Shown here in pieces: positions 25,201-36,605 of a stretch of 64,000 bases of DNA. The position numbers were made by a program, and so were the translations under genes. Numbering within the stretch: position 1 is the first letter of the stretch; every line of letters begins with the position of its first letter. Source of the DNA: Taeniopygia guttata (taxonomy: Eukaryota > Chordata > Aves > Passeriformes > Estrildidae); assembly GCF_048771995.1 (NCBI RefSeq), contig NC_133028.1, positions 4,784,501-4,848,500 on the forward strand, in the 5' to 3' direction. Under the pieces are notes generated by a model that was not told the origin of the DNA, ran no database searches, and saw only the letters and a program-made list of their open reading frames with translations.

Positions 25201-27648
25201 ATTCTGTTTCCTGTTCTCATTTGGGAAATTAAGTTACAAATTCTCAATCTTAATGCAGAAGTGCAAGAAAAACAGCTTCTTATTTTTTGAGCAGATGGGA
25301 ATCTAAGACTAACCTCAATTTCTATTAAACTTATCAAATTCTCACACTTGCAAGAAATTTGCAGCATCACAAAATCAGTGTGTGGTTAAAACCACAGTTT
25401 AACTGAATAATGAGAATTGAATTTGGCTGGCATGTTTTGTGCAATGGCAATATGGCAGGTCTGGCTCAAGGGGCCAATTTTAAGTGTACAAAAGGTCCAG
25501 GGTTTGGGGTACCACAACAGTAAATTGGGCAGCATTGGAATATGGTGCAATATGAGTTTAATCTTGCCATAAATGACATGCAGAAAGATTCACTTGGAAG
25601 AAACATCCCCCTCCCAAGCACTGAATCAGTGGCATTAATGAGATTTACTTGCACACAAATCGAAATTCCAGAGAAGGGAAAGACTATTGCACAGAGCAGC
25701 CAGTGTAAGATGTGGCTCCGAGCTGGAACTGAACATTCTGAAACATTAAACCAGGTGGGTGTTTGACTTTCTGTGAGCCCCAGAACAAAGCTCCTCTTGG
25801 AAGATGCTCTCTGAGACCTCTGGCCACCACCACGCTCGTGATCCACGGGTGACCTCAGGGCTCTCTTCTCTTCAGAGGAATCTCGTTGAACTCTGACTTG
25901 GCAAAGTCAAGAGTTGGAAGTCAGCCTCTTCATTTTGAAAAATTGGCCCCATGGGTTTTTATTCGTATTTTAAGATCTGCACAACTGTTTGAAGAAAGAA
26001 GAGGTGAGAAGGGCAGAAAACCTTCTTTTTTCTAAAGGGTTCTTGTACTTATATCCAAGACTACAACAATAGAAGAGATGAGAGATAGGATGCCCCTGAC
26101 TGATAAATCTCTTCCTTTCCTTTAGATGTCTTCCAAGTCATGTAAAAACGAGGCCCACCCATTCTTAGTTCTTTGGGACACCTTTTGAGCTTGTGGCTTT
26201 CAGATCATGAACACTTAAACAAGAAGTGTTGCAACTAGGCTGAAAATTATATTTTGGTGATGTCTTTCTAGTCTCTCTTTACCAGGACTATAATGTGAAT
26301 ATATTTCTATTATCTTCTTCTTGAAACTATCCTTTCAGGTTTTTTGTTGCTGGCTTTTGTTGGTTTTGGGTTTTTTAATTGACATGGAATATTTAAATTT
26401 CTTGTTTTCTCCAGTTAGTTATCCTGTTTTATGGAGTTGCTTATAACTGTTACATGATCTATAGCCAACACTTAGGAGCTTGCTTGTAATTTTCTCTCAG
26501 GATCCTCCAATCAGTGCTACAATAAGAAGCCAGCCCCAGTGACTGCCTCTGATATTTCTAATTATTCTTTTTCCTGAGAGCAAGCAGGAAAGCCCCGTTT
26601 TGGTGGTGGAGAAACCCCATCACACCTCCTGTGATCTGGAGACATGCCCTCAGTTGTCCTCTAAGCCCGTCCACTGTGAGAGTGCCTTTCTGAAAAGCAT
26701 TAATTTCTCCATCTTTCACTGGGATAGAAAATATGTACATAAATCAACTGGGAATCAGTTTCCAATCACACTTTTTCTTCTGCCTATTTACTCATTTTTA
26801 GTAGAATGGTCCTATGTGCTGAAGGAATCTCACAGGGCTTGGTACAAGATATACTACCAAAAGATTTTTTTTATTTAAATCCATAGAATTGGATATAGGG
26901 GAAAATGAACTATAAGGCAAAAGGAACTATTACATGAGACTTTTTGGATGTGGCATTTACTCTCATGCATTTTTGGAGGGTTTTATATGTCTAAGATTTC
27001 AAATAGTAGTGAATAGCCTTTGTTGTTTGCCTTCAGATGTGGTTATTTTAAAAGACAGAAACTATAAATTCTATTTTATGTATGTAGAGAACATAATTCC
27101 TTCCTCTAGAGAAAAAATATATGTGTATATTTAATGGAAGAAGAAGGGAGAGAAAGGTAAAGAAAAGAGAATAAAGTGACATGATCCTTGGATGTAGAGA
27201 ATGAAATGAGATTCCATCAAAACTTAACAAGTGAAAATGCCAGGTTGCACTTGACTTTCCAAAATTGCAATCTTCGAACCGAGTTTCTCAAGTTCCCAAA
27301 CTCCTACACAAGCTGGTTTCCCTCCATGTGTTGCTCTCCCTGGATACATCGTGTCTGGGGCAGTGTGCTGTGAAAACACCAATTACAAGCTGTTGTTGAA
27401 CTTGTGTGTTGGAAATACAATTTTTTTATAGGAAAAATGCTTACTTTATTATAGTTATGTGAATCATCAGATTTCTACTACATGAGTATGTTGCCCTGAT
27501 TTTTAAAAGTGTTAAGTTTTCTTGTATAGTTCTTTTGAAAGTTTTAAAGTTCTCATAAAACTTCTTCAGCCTTCTGATCAGTTTACATATTTCTACTGGA
27601 GTTCTCACACATTGTTCATGTAAATAATGATTGTTTTACATTCTTCTT
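22254..27648. other. Unique AT-rich sequence, no gene seen
   Basis: No transposon or exon can be supported. 24655-24780 is a low-complexity AT block. The more balanced stretch at 25450-25900 has a 126-codon minus frame (25466-25846) and a 74-codon plus frame, with no recognisable domain and mutual overlap, so neither is called. Confidence 0.45.
24655..24780. repeat. AT-rich low-complexity tract
   Basis: Almost entirely A and T, with recurring 'ataca', 'tataa' and 'taat' words but no fixed period. Probably a decayed AT microsatellite. Confidence 0.6.
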
Positions 27649-27835
27649 TGTGACAGGAGGGAATTGATAGACTGTTAGTTTGACCAGTGTAGTTGGAGAG
27701 GTGATAATTCCATCCTCCAATCCACGGTCACATGTAGAATTCTATAAATACCAGATGCTCAAATAAAATGATCTCTTTTTTTAGCCTTTGAACTTACCAA
27801 GTGTTTGTGTACTTACTTTGTGTCCAATAACCACC
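27649..27835 (+). mobile_element. Short LTR, endogenous retrovirus
   Basis: Starts TGTGACAGGAGGGAATTG and has a compact LTR layout: TATA-type box 'tctataaatacc' at about 27741, poly-A signal 'aaataaaatg' at about 27762, then a T-rich and GT-rich stretch ('tgtttgtgtacttac') and an end near 'ccaataaccacc'. I recall related short LTRs in songbirds. The right edge is uncertain by a few bases and I see no target duplication. No internal retroviral sequence adjoins it. Confidence 0.55.
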
Positions 27836-30800
27836 TAAGTAAACTGCCCAGCCTGATATTGAATAACTTCTTGAAAGGAAGGCTCCCAGGACTGAATTTC
27901 ATGTGTCAGCCCCAATTGAGGCAAGAGGCTTTATCCAGGCTACAGCCAAGGTAACATTTTGTCTATTCTATACTTTTACATGATCTTCATTATGCATCTA
28001 CCTGCTGCTGTTGTTGTTGAATTTTATTTCATAAAACAGGGTATGACTGGAGCAACAGCTTTTACCTTTATCCACATGTGGAAGAATTAACACCCATTCC
28101 AGCCAAACTCTCCAGGCAACAATTGCAGGTTGCAGTCATAATGGTAGGAAAATGAGATTGCCTCCTGTATCTGCAAATTAGTACATTTTGAAGTAGATGC
28201 ACGGATTTACATAACAATTTGTAAAAGCCTCTGGATATCAAGAAACCTAAAGGGGTAAAATTCTGAACCATGTTGTGGACATCTTGTGCACTCCGCTGGT
28301 TTAATGGAATCAGGATTTCACCTGTTCTGAATAAAGCTGGTTTTAACTTTGCTGCAAAACACAGCAGAGCTCTCACTACTCTGAGATAACAAAGTGCCAA
28401 TGAGATTTAAGTTCTTGTTCCATTTTCCTTGTTAGAGAGGCTCAAATTTATGCTCCATTAATTAAACACTTCTTAAACTACTTAACAGATTTATTCATGC
28501 CATTCTTACAACTGAACATTGTTTTGGTTTCTTTTATGACGTGTTGATAATCCTGCTGTCTTCAAATCAGCATATTTAATACATATATTTGTGTCATTCT
28601 CTTGGTGAAATTGGTGCACAGAAATCAACAATCAGAAGAAGAAACCCAAAGTCCTCAAACATTAGTTTAAAATGTGTTTTCTTGGCATTCCTACAGGACA
28701 TCGGTCAAGTGTCTTCTTGTTTTGGTTTATATTTTAGATGAAAAATATTATAATTTTGAATAAGAAAATCTGGCTACAGTGTTTTCTAAATGAAATGTTT
28801 CATTTGAAGTAGTGGTTCATTATACAGCAAAAAAGTCCTAAGGCTGGAAAGAAATGTGGTGTGCTTGAATTTGCGATTTTGCTTAAAGCCTGAGTAAGAA
28901 ATATTTTCTCTGCTTCTCTAAAATAGGTGGAGTGAAGGTAACGATTTGCACTTGAATAAAAAAGTAGGTATAATAGTTAAATAACTAGTTTAATATTAAA
29001 CTTTCAATGCAATTAATTACTTAATCTTGAATCCAGAGTGAAGACTTTGGTCCCTAAAACTGTGAATTGGAGCATCAAACTCTTGATGGCACTCACAATG
29101 AAACCCAGGATGACCTCCTAGGCATTCATGTTTTCCACACAGTGTTCTAAAAGTCTGGAGCTGGGAGTTATGGCATTGCAACCTGGCCAACATAACCTCG
29201 TGGGGAGCTGAGCAAGAGGGAATACAAAGGGCAGGGTAGGTGTGCAAATTTCCTTTTCCTTGCAAATACAGATTATTACTATTTTCTGTCTTTCACAAAC
29301 CTCCCCTCACTCTCCTGTTTAGCAACAGCTGCACACTGCAGCCTGCCTTAAACTAGAACTGCTTTTTTTGGTGGACAGCTCACAGCTCAAGAACTGCAGG
29401 TATGCTGAAAGCTTTCAGTGTCTCTGCACATACCAGGACAATAAAGGTTAGTAAGGTTTTCTGCTAGAGCTTCCCAGTCATTTTTGGATTAGGTGTTTAT
29501 TAATTAACTGCAGATCCCACATCGTTTTTGGTCCTGAATTTTCATGGTTCATCACTTTCAGCTGCAGTTAAATTTATTTTTTAGTAGCAGTTGATGAAGA
29601 GTTTCTGACTCAAACACAGGTCTAAGAGAGTGGTAGGACTTCCACAGCTTTTTAATTATGAGGAAAAACTTTTACTAGCTGTGGGCTATGGGTAATATAT
29701 TCATGTTGGCTTTTGGTTGTGCCCATATTAGAACAGACTGAGTCATGTTGGATCAATCTGGAGATTCACAGTTGGGTTGTTTTGGGAGGGAGAATGTGTA
29801 TATTACTAGCAGGAGTAAGTCTGTAGGAGGCTGTTAACTATAGAAAAAAATCTCTGTAAATAAAAATTAATTAGCACTTTGCAGGCAGAAGGGGTACCTT
29901 AAGCAGCAGTGGCTAGAAAGTGAGGCTTTGGTCATGGTTCTCATCTGGAATTTTGAAGATTTCACATTAGTTCATGTTCCTGTTCCTGACTCCAAGATGG
30001 AAATCAAATCACTGGTTTCTCCACACTCTATTTCCTCTTGTTTATAATAAACTTTTTGTCCACTGCTTACTTGTTCTGGACTTTTTTTCTGTCTCTCACA
30101 AACTATTTTTCTAGCAAACTGTGGTTTCCTGTTCCAATTACTTAATTGGTTCTGCTACAATTCAGTAAATAATCCTTGGGCACTGGTTTTACTTTCAAAC
30201 AGTGTCCTCACAAAAACATTGCTGCTGTGTACCAGAAAGAAATCCATGCTGGACAGAAATTGCAGTGCTGAGTGTCATTAGAGCTCTTTTTGAAAGGAGT
30301 TCTTTTGTTCATGCTTTATATCATGATAATTGGTTCAGCTGTGTGGAACCACTTTTGGGTCCTGCAGGGTCCACAGAGCCAGATGTAACACCAAACACTA
30401 TTCTCTGTGATGGGCATAGTTCAGCACTGTATTACTGACAGGTTTACAGGGTTTTCTCATGTTAATCATGACTGAGATATAAAAGATTAATAATTACAAC
30501 TGCTGAAAAAAAAAGGATCATTATGCAAATTTTAACATTGTGTTCCTGGAGGGAAAAACCTTTCCTAACTAAGCACTTTAACAGAAGATAAACAAGGCAT
30601 TTTCAAAAAGGTACAGCTTACAGCCTCATCAAATAATTCAATGATATCTTCATTATTGCTAGTCTGTCCCTGCAGAAAGACAATCTCTTTTCTTTTACAC
30701 TGTACTGAGTCTTTAGAGTTGAAACCTTCCTTTGAAACCTTCCTTTGAATATGATTGTTAATAATAAGGGTCATTAGCATATATTTTAATGAAATCAATA

Positions 30801-31965
30801 GATTATATTTTGACTAAACAGTTTTATGGACTCTGGCCTCCACTGCTGGATTTTTATTTTGATGGCTGTGGATAAAACCAGAATTCCTTATTGGAAGGAC
30901 TGAGTCCAAAGGCAGCATTAATGTGTTATCACGTAGGGTCAGGCTTAGCAATGAAAGCTAATGGAACCCTCTGAGAACAGATCATTTTGTATTAACTTTC
31001 ACACTATGGACAAAATCCATCTTTCAAAATATTCAGCAGACATCCAGTGTTCTTGACCAGAATTACTCCTTTTAGACTTTTTTTTTTTTTTTTCACTGTA
31101 TGTGCTGCCTAGATGTGTTTTGCTTAAATGGAAATTTTTCACCCAAGAGCTCAGAGTAAGATTACTTAATTGCATTTCTGAAATGACAAGTTCTGTTCTA
31201 CAGCAGTTCTATCACCCTTGCACAGATTCTTTTTAAAAATGAACCATATTTCAAATTCAAGTTCAGTACTGCATCACAATTTATTCCCCTCTTATTATTC
31301 CTCTATAAAATGAGTTATTCTCAACTATTTTTAGAATATTTAATCCTTAGTGTGTGACTGAAGCTAACCCAAATCTAGAGATGCTATTTCATGTCAAGAC
31401 CTCACAATAATACCTCAACCTTCTTACAATTGAAGTCTGCAGTACTTACCTAAATACTAACTTTAAAAAGGAAGAATCACCTGTGCTCTGTGGTTCCACT
31501 TCAGAATTTCCTTTGGGGTGTTTTATTTAAATCTGCAGGAGAACAGCTCAGCATGCACAGGGTCAGGGCTATGTTGACCTCCTGATTGAGGGCAGAAATA
31601 GTAGAGAAAATTCTCTGTAGGTCTGGCAAAAAGGGAGTTCTTCAGCAAAAAGATTAGTCTTTTGTCCTCACCCCTTTAGGTCTTTGGCTAGAAAGATTAT
31701 GCTCTCTCTCCAGCTGGTGAAAAAAAAAAAAGTGTGAGAGTAAGAATTTGATGTAGTGTGACAATAATGGCCTTAAAAAGTAATTTTTGTGCTGGTGGGC
31801 TGAGACAGACTAAGCTCAGGCAGGATGAGCACAAGCCAGCTCTGAGCTGGAAGGAGTTATTCACCCCAGGCAGCTCCTGGTGGAGAGATGGTTCTGGCTG
31901 TGAGAGAGAGAAAATTCTTCTTTGTGTGACAGAGCCTCCTGCTCCCTCTGCTCCAGGGCAGGGTG
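27836..31965. other. Unique sequence, no gene seen
   Basis: High-complexity AT-rich DNA. A 110-codon minus frame (28068-28400) and an 82-codon minus frame (29017-29265) have no recognisable domain or splice context. A 15-bp unit built on 'gaaaccttccttt' is duplicated at about 30719-30747. A T-run lies at 31078-31093. From about 31758 base composition rises in G+C, as in many bird LTRs, but I could not identify an element. Confidence 0.45.
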
Positions 31966-32025
31966 GGGACTTCCAGGGACTTCCAGAGGACTTCCAGAAA
32001 AGCCCAAGGGACTTTCAGAGGCAGC
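31966..32025. repeat. Short degenerate tandem repeat, 'gacttccag' unit
   Basis: The word 'gacttccag' occurs three times in close succession, with a fourth diverged copy 'gactttcag', at spacings of about 10-27 bp. It sits inside the 149-codon plus frame at 31758-32207, making part of that frame repetitive. That frame has no other protein-like feature. Confidence 0.6.
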
Positions 32026-35000
32026 TCTCACTTTGGAGCTGGACTGCAGCTCTGCCAGGCAGATCCTTGACATCCCTGAGCTCTGAGGTTTGGGCCATTC
32101 CTCTGTGGTTTCTCAGTGATCGGCTAAAATCAGGCGCTGACACAAACTCCGCAATGGGGAATCAAGTCCTGCATCTTTCCCAAAATCATGAAAATATGGT
32201 TGATTGATTTAAAGTATTTGCAGTAAGTACAGAGCATAAGTCTCAGAAAATCAGGTGCACTCGGAGAATTTCATAATCTCTTCCACCCAGGTTTTGGTCT
32301 CTTAACCACCTCTTTTGACTTAAGACTTCATTTTGCCATTGTTTTTCTGACCACCTTCCTATTTTTCAGCCTGTTTATCAAAAGCAACAGAAAGGCAAGA
32401 AGCTTTGATATTTGAAATTAATTTCAAACAGGCTGACTTTAGTTGTCCCTCTTTTCCCACAGTACTTTCAGTTCTCCAGTTCATTCATTTTCTCAACAAT
32501 ATATGTACACATTACATTGAGTTACAAAAGGCATTAGGAAGAATCCTTGTTATTATTCCTCTATAGCACAAAAAACCCCTACATATATATTACTATATAT
32601 GTAATTTTATACATATATATATATATATAATTTCCAGGCAAGAAGAACAGAATTGAGAGCAATTTGGACAATACATTTTACATCTTTGAGTATAGGCACA
32701 TACAGCCTGACATGTTGGTTTCATTAATATCTCATTTTTCAACGTGTGCATTTGTCTTGCCTGTGCAAATTAATGTTCTAGCAGTGGGGGGGTTCTGATG
32801 TATAGCAGGAAAAAAAATAAGCAATCAATACAGCTTGTAAATATTGAAGTGCTACCATATAGAACAACAGAAAGGACTGGAATAATAAGACCAAGAAGAG
32901 AGAAAATTATCAATACACAGTACAAAGCCTAATAGTTATCTGCAGCATGGTTACCTTGATTTGCCTGTAAGACTTTATCCCTAGAAAAGTCCCAAATACT
33001 CCCCTCCCCTTATCCATGGACTTTGCCCATTTACTGACAAAACTTCCCCTCTCCGTACCTCTGAACTCCATCATCCCTCATATCCCTTGTCTTATCCTGA
33101 GATAATTCTGTATGCCACATCCAGCAATTTCTTTGTCATATCCAATAGTTTGCCATGTCCATGTGCCATCCCTGACAGTGTGAATAAATAAAGGGCAGAA
33201 AAGCAGGTTATTCCTGATGAGACAAGAGATGCAGAGCAGCCTGGGAATGGGTCCAATGGCTGGCACTGGCACTTTTCTCCAGACACACACGATACATTCT
33301 GTGCCTCACAAACCTTGGAGCTGTGTAACCTTCCCCTTCCATGGAAAAACATCTCTCAAACCCAAAGCCCAGCCCAGGAAGACATTTCCAAGCTTCTTAG
33401 AAAAGCATTTGCTAATATATGAGTAGTGAAACCTCTGTTCTGGGCTTGGAAGAAAAAGCAAAACCTTATAATTCAAAGAGGAATTTCTGATGAGAAGGTC
33501 AGTGAATAAACAGAAAAAAAAGATGCAGCTATGTAATTTTCAGCATTTCTCCTATACTACTACTTAGTAAGAAGTATCTGCTTCCTGCCAGATGCTGATA
33601 ACCTAGGATTTAGCCAACAGTTTCTATTGAAGAATTCCTCTTTTAAGTGATTTGCCATCAGACTAACTTCATTCTTTGTAACATTATCACCCTTTATTTT
33701 CTCTTTTGAGGTTCCCTCATAAAATCCTTGGAAGCTGCAAACTTGACAACCAATTCCCCTTTCCAGTGTGTTTTATCTAAAACATGAAAAAATGAAAAAG
33801 TCTCCAGGCTTTTTTAAAAGTAGGAGGAAAATCTAATGACTGATCATTGGTTTTGCAGGATGACTTCTGCATCGCTGCTGAGAATTTTCAATGGCACAGC
33901 TGAAAAACTCACAGCAAAGCTCTGACCTGCAGCTTTGCAGAGCAGATGGTTTGTTGCCAGGAGATGTTGAGGTTTTTTCTTTGAGATGTATTTGTGCTGT
34001 CTCTTGAAATCAAGGAGATGAGTTGGAGCTGAGCATTTTCCCCTGAGAAACTTCCCAAAAGGTCTCCCAGAGCTCCCTGTCACTCTCTCACAGTGTTCAG
34101 CCTCTTGCTGGAGTGGGTGAACAAATGCAGATGAGAATATTGCAGCCATAAACTAGAAACCACTCTTTTGTACTTTACATACTGTCATTTTTTTTTCCAG
34201 GAATAATTTGTTTACATTTACATTTATATGATATTGAAAAATACCAAATAATATATTTCCTAAAGTTATTCTATTTTTCTCCCTTAGAAATAAGCAGTAA
34301 TTGCACCATGAGCCAGCTTCCAAGGGGTTGATGCCAATAATGTAAGCAGCTGTATTTTTACATTTTCTTTAATAAAATTGCTTTTATTTAAAGGTCTGCT
34401 ATTAAGCATTTGATAGCTTCACACGAAAAAAAATCTCTGGTATGGAAAGGCAATTATACTTTGAAGAATTATTGCCATAAACTTTAATGTTTTTCAATTT
34501 TAATCTATTGTAAGGCAAGAATTTCTCTAGAGCAGTCGCATTCAATGTTCCATCGTAAAAAAGAGTAATGAAATAAATACTGTGCGGCGTATGGAATTTT
34601 ATGACAAAAGGCAAAACCCCCTCAGATTCTTCTCTGTAGTCTTTAGTCTTATCTCTACCTTTAGTCATATTAGTTGCCATGAAAAATATCTCAAAAAGTG
34701 CCTGTAAACTCAAATAATTATATACCTGGTTGCATAACTTGTTGATAGAAGCTGAATATCTAAATAGTCTTTATGCCTTGGCCTTGCAGCTGATTAATTC
34801 TGCCACTGCTGTCTCTGGATTTATGTGTTTTAGCTAAACTTTTTTGCTAAGCACCAAAAAGAAGTACTACAGGAAGTGATTTACCCTTTTCCTCTCTTCT
34901 GGCATTAGATGCTCAGATAAAAGCAGTTGTGTTTCACTCCTGGGTGACTGAGATCAGGGGGAGTCCTACTCTGGATAATTAATTTCTATTTCTATTAATT

Positions 35001-35089
35001 TAATAGAGAACAATGCCTTCAATGATCTTGACGCCATTAGGATTGCTCAGGTCTTACACAGCACTGAGTTAGGGCAGTGGAACAATTAA
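32026..35089. other. Unique AT-rich sequence with possible conserved block
   Basis: Contains the TA microsatellite at 32581-32631 and otherwise unique DNA. 34262-34740 is AT-rich but keeps CpGs and has an open minus frame of 103 codons (see findings). No transposon recognised. Confidence 0.45.
32581..32631. repeat. TA dinucleotide microsatellite
   Basis: Interrupted (TA)n array, with the purest part 'acatatatatatatatata' at about 32611-32629. Confidence 0.9.
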
Positions 35090-35239
35090 ATCAGTAGGTT
35101 TAGATTGGTTTTGGGAAGAAATTCTGGGCAGCTGCTGGGGCCCTGGCACAGGGTGCCCAGAGAAGCTGTGGAAGGCACTTCCATGCCTGGAATTGTCCAA
35201 GGTCAGGTTGGACGGGGCTTGGAGCAGCCTGGGATAGTG
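35090..35239 (+). mobile_element. CR1 LINE, left part, split by an LTR
   Basis: Typical CR1 3' region: 'aggtttagattgg', 'gaagaaattctgggcag', 'ggcacagggtgcccagagaa', 'ccaaggtcaggttggac' and 'gggcttggagcagcctggg'. It breaks at AGTG (35236-35239), where the LTR at 35240-35739 has inserted. The rest of the same CR1 continues at 35740. Confidence 0.9.
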
Positions 35240-35739
35240 TGAATTGCAGTAAAAAATCAAGACCCCACAATTCCAATAAAGATTTGTAGGGAATGGTGTG
35301 TTTATTACAGCCCTGGGCACACGTAGGGATTGTTCCCCTTCAAAGGACATGCACACCCTGAGAACTCCTGATCCCTTTTTATTCTTCCTTACTAATTTAC
35401 ATCTGCATAGAATTTCACAATAGGTTCATGGATATTCATTCTGCTGATTTCACCTTACACTTACAGCTAGTTACACTTGTACCCAGTTTTTGTCAGAAAG
35501 TACAGAAAGAACCTCCTGGGTCACTCTGTGCTGTCTGTTTCAAGGTTCTAGGAGTCTTTCTTATCTCTTATCTCTTCAGCTTGGAAATTTGCATTCTTTC
35601 GCCTCAGCTAGGGCAGTTTTACTAGTGCTGCAGTTACCAGACTAAACAGCATATTTTACTTATGCTAGCAACCTCAAAGTGGCACATTTCACCTAAATCC
35701 AAATGGATTTTTATCCTGTTAAATTCTCACTCTGTCTCA
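35240..35739 (-). mobile_element. Solo LTR nested in CR1, 4-bp target duplication
   Basis: On the minus strand the element starts TGAGACAGAG and ends GCAATTCA. Both flanks are AGTG (35236-35239 and 35740-35743); taking out the element and one AGTG gives the expected uninterrupted CR1 target. A 4-bp duplication is typical of gammaretrovirus-like (class I) integration, so class I is the best guess. An AT-rich 'aataaaaagg' promoter-like box and a 'gtaataaac' poly-A signal appear in the right order on the minus strand. It is a solo LTR with no internal genes, younger than the CR1 it interrupts. Confidence 0.85.
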
Positions 35740-35828
35740 AGTGGAAGGTGTCCTGTGGCAGTGAGGTTGGAACTACGTGATCTTTGTGTTCTCCTCAACC
35801 TACACCAGTCCACGATTCCGTGATTTTA
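35740..35828 (+). mobile_element. CR1 LINE, right part (3' end)
   Basis: Continues the CR1 of 35090-35239 after the LTR: 'gtggaaggtgtcctgtggca', 'ggttggaactacgtgatctt' and a diverged tail ending 'cacgattccgtgatttt', the CR1 octamer region. Confidence 0.85.
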
Positions 35829-36216
35829 TGAAAGAGGGAGTGAACACCATGCAGCTGTGCTCTGGGAAAGCAAACAGGGTCTGGCTGCTCTATTCTGCTC
35901 AAAAGCCACAAACCACTGACGCTGGAGGCACTGAGGGACAAAGGGTGACTTGATGTGCACAAAACCCCACAGGGCTGAGGCACTGCTCCAAAGTCAGCCT
36001 CTCCCCAGGGATGCAGAATAACTCTGGGCTCACCTCCTGCACAGAGCCCAGCCCTACAGATGTAAAGCTTTGGAGCTAGGGGCTGACTTCAGGGTGTCAC
36101 ACCTCACCTGTTTTTGATCTGCTGACAAAAAAGAGCAACTAGTGACCCCATCAAAGCAACTGCTGGGCTAGAAATCACTACTTCAGACAGCCAAAGGCTG
36201 TTTACAAACATCTTAT
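35829..36216. other. Spacer between two LTR insertions
   Basis: About 390 bp, richer in G+C than the surroundings. No repeat or exon recognised. Confidence 0.45.
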
Positions 36217-36605
36217 TGTAAATGCAGGCGAACCCAATGGGAAGAAATGACGATGTCTGACTCAATTCAGAAGGCTGAATTATTTCTTTATTATAACTAT
36301 GCTAAAATACATTAACATACTATATAAAAGGAAGATACTAAAACTACATACTACTTTCTCTGACTCTAACTCTAACACAACTTGTGACCCTCTCTGAGGG
36401 TCCAGCCAGAGGTGGGTTGGATTGGCCATCAGGCTCAAACAATCCTCACCAGAATCCAACCAAGCAATCACCCCAGGGAAACAATACTCCAAACACATTC
36501 CACATAGGAAAAACAAGGAGCAGAAATAGAAATTGTTTTCTCTTTCATTTCTCTCTGTGCACCTCTATGAAAAATCCTGAGAGGGAGAGAAATGTGCTTG
36601 CCACA
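36217..36605 (-). mobile_element. Solo LTR, class II (ERVK-like)
   Basis: On the minus strand it starts TGTGGCAAGCACATTTC and runs to '...cctgcatttaca'. I recognise this layout from songbird ERVK LTRs: purine-rich U3 ('agagagaaatgaaagag'), a 'cctggggtgattgcttgg' segment, paired 'ctctgg' and 'cagagag' words flanking the 'gaccctcagagaggg' hairpin, a TATA-type 'ttatatag', and 'ataataaagaaat' as poly-A signal near the end. No target duplication is obvious, so the exact ends may be off by a few bases. Solo, with no internal region. Confidence 0.75.

Noticed and set aside
25466-25846. 126-codon minus-strand frame
   Set aside because: No motif, no splice context, and overlapped by an unrelated plus frame of similar quality.
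31758-32207. 149-codon plus-strand frame
   Set aside because: Part of it is a short tandem repeat, with an overlapping minus frame. No family or start context supports a gene.
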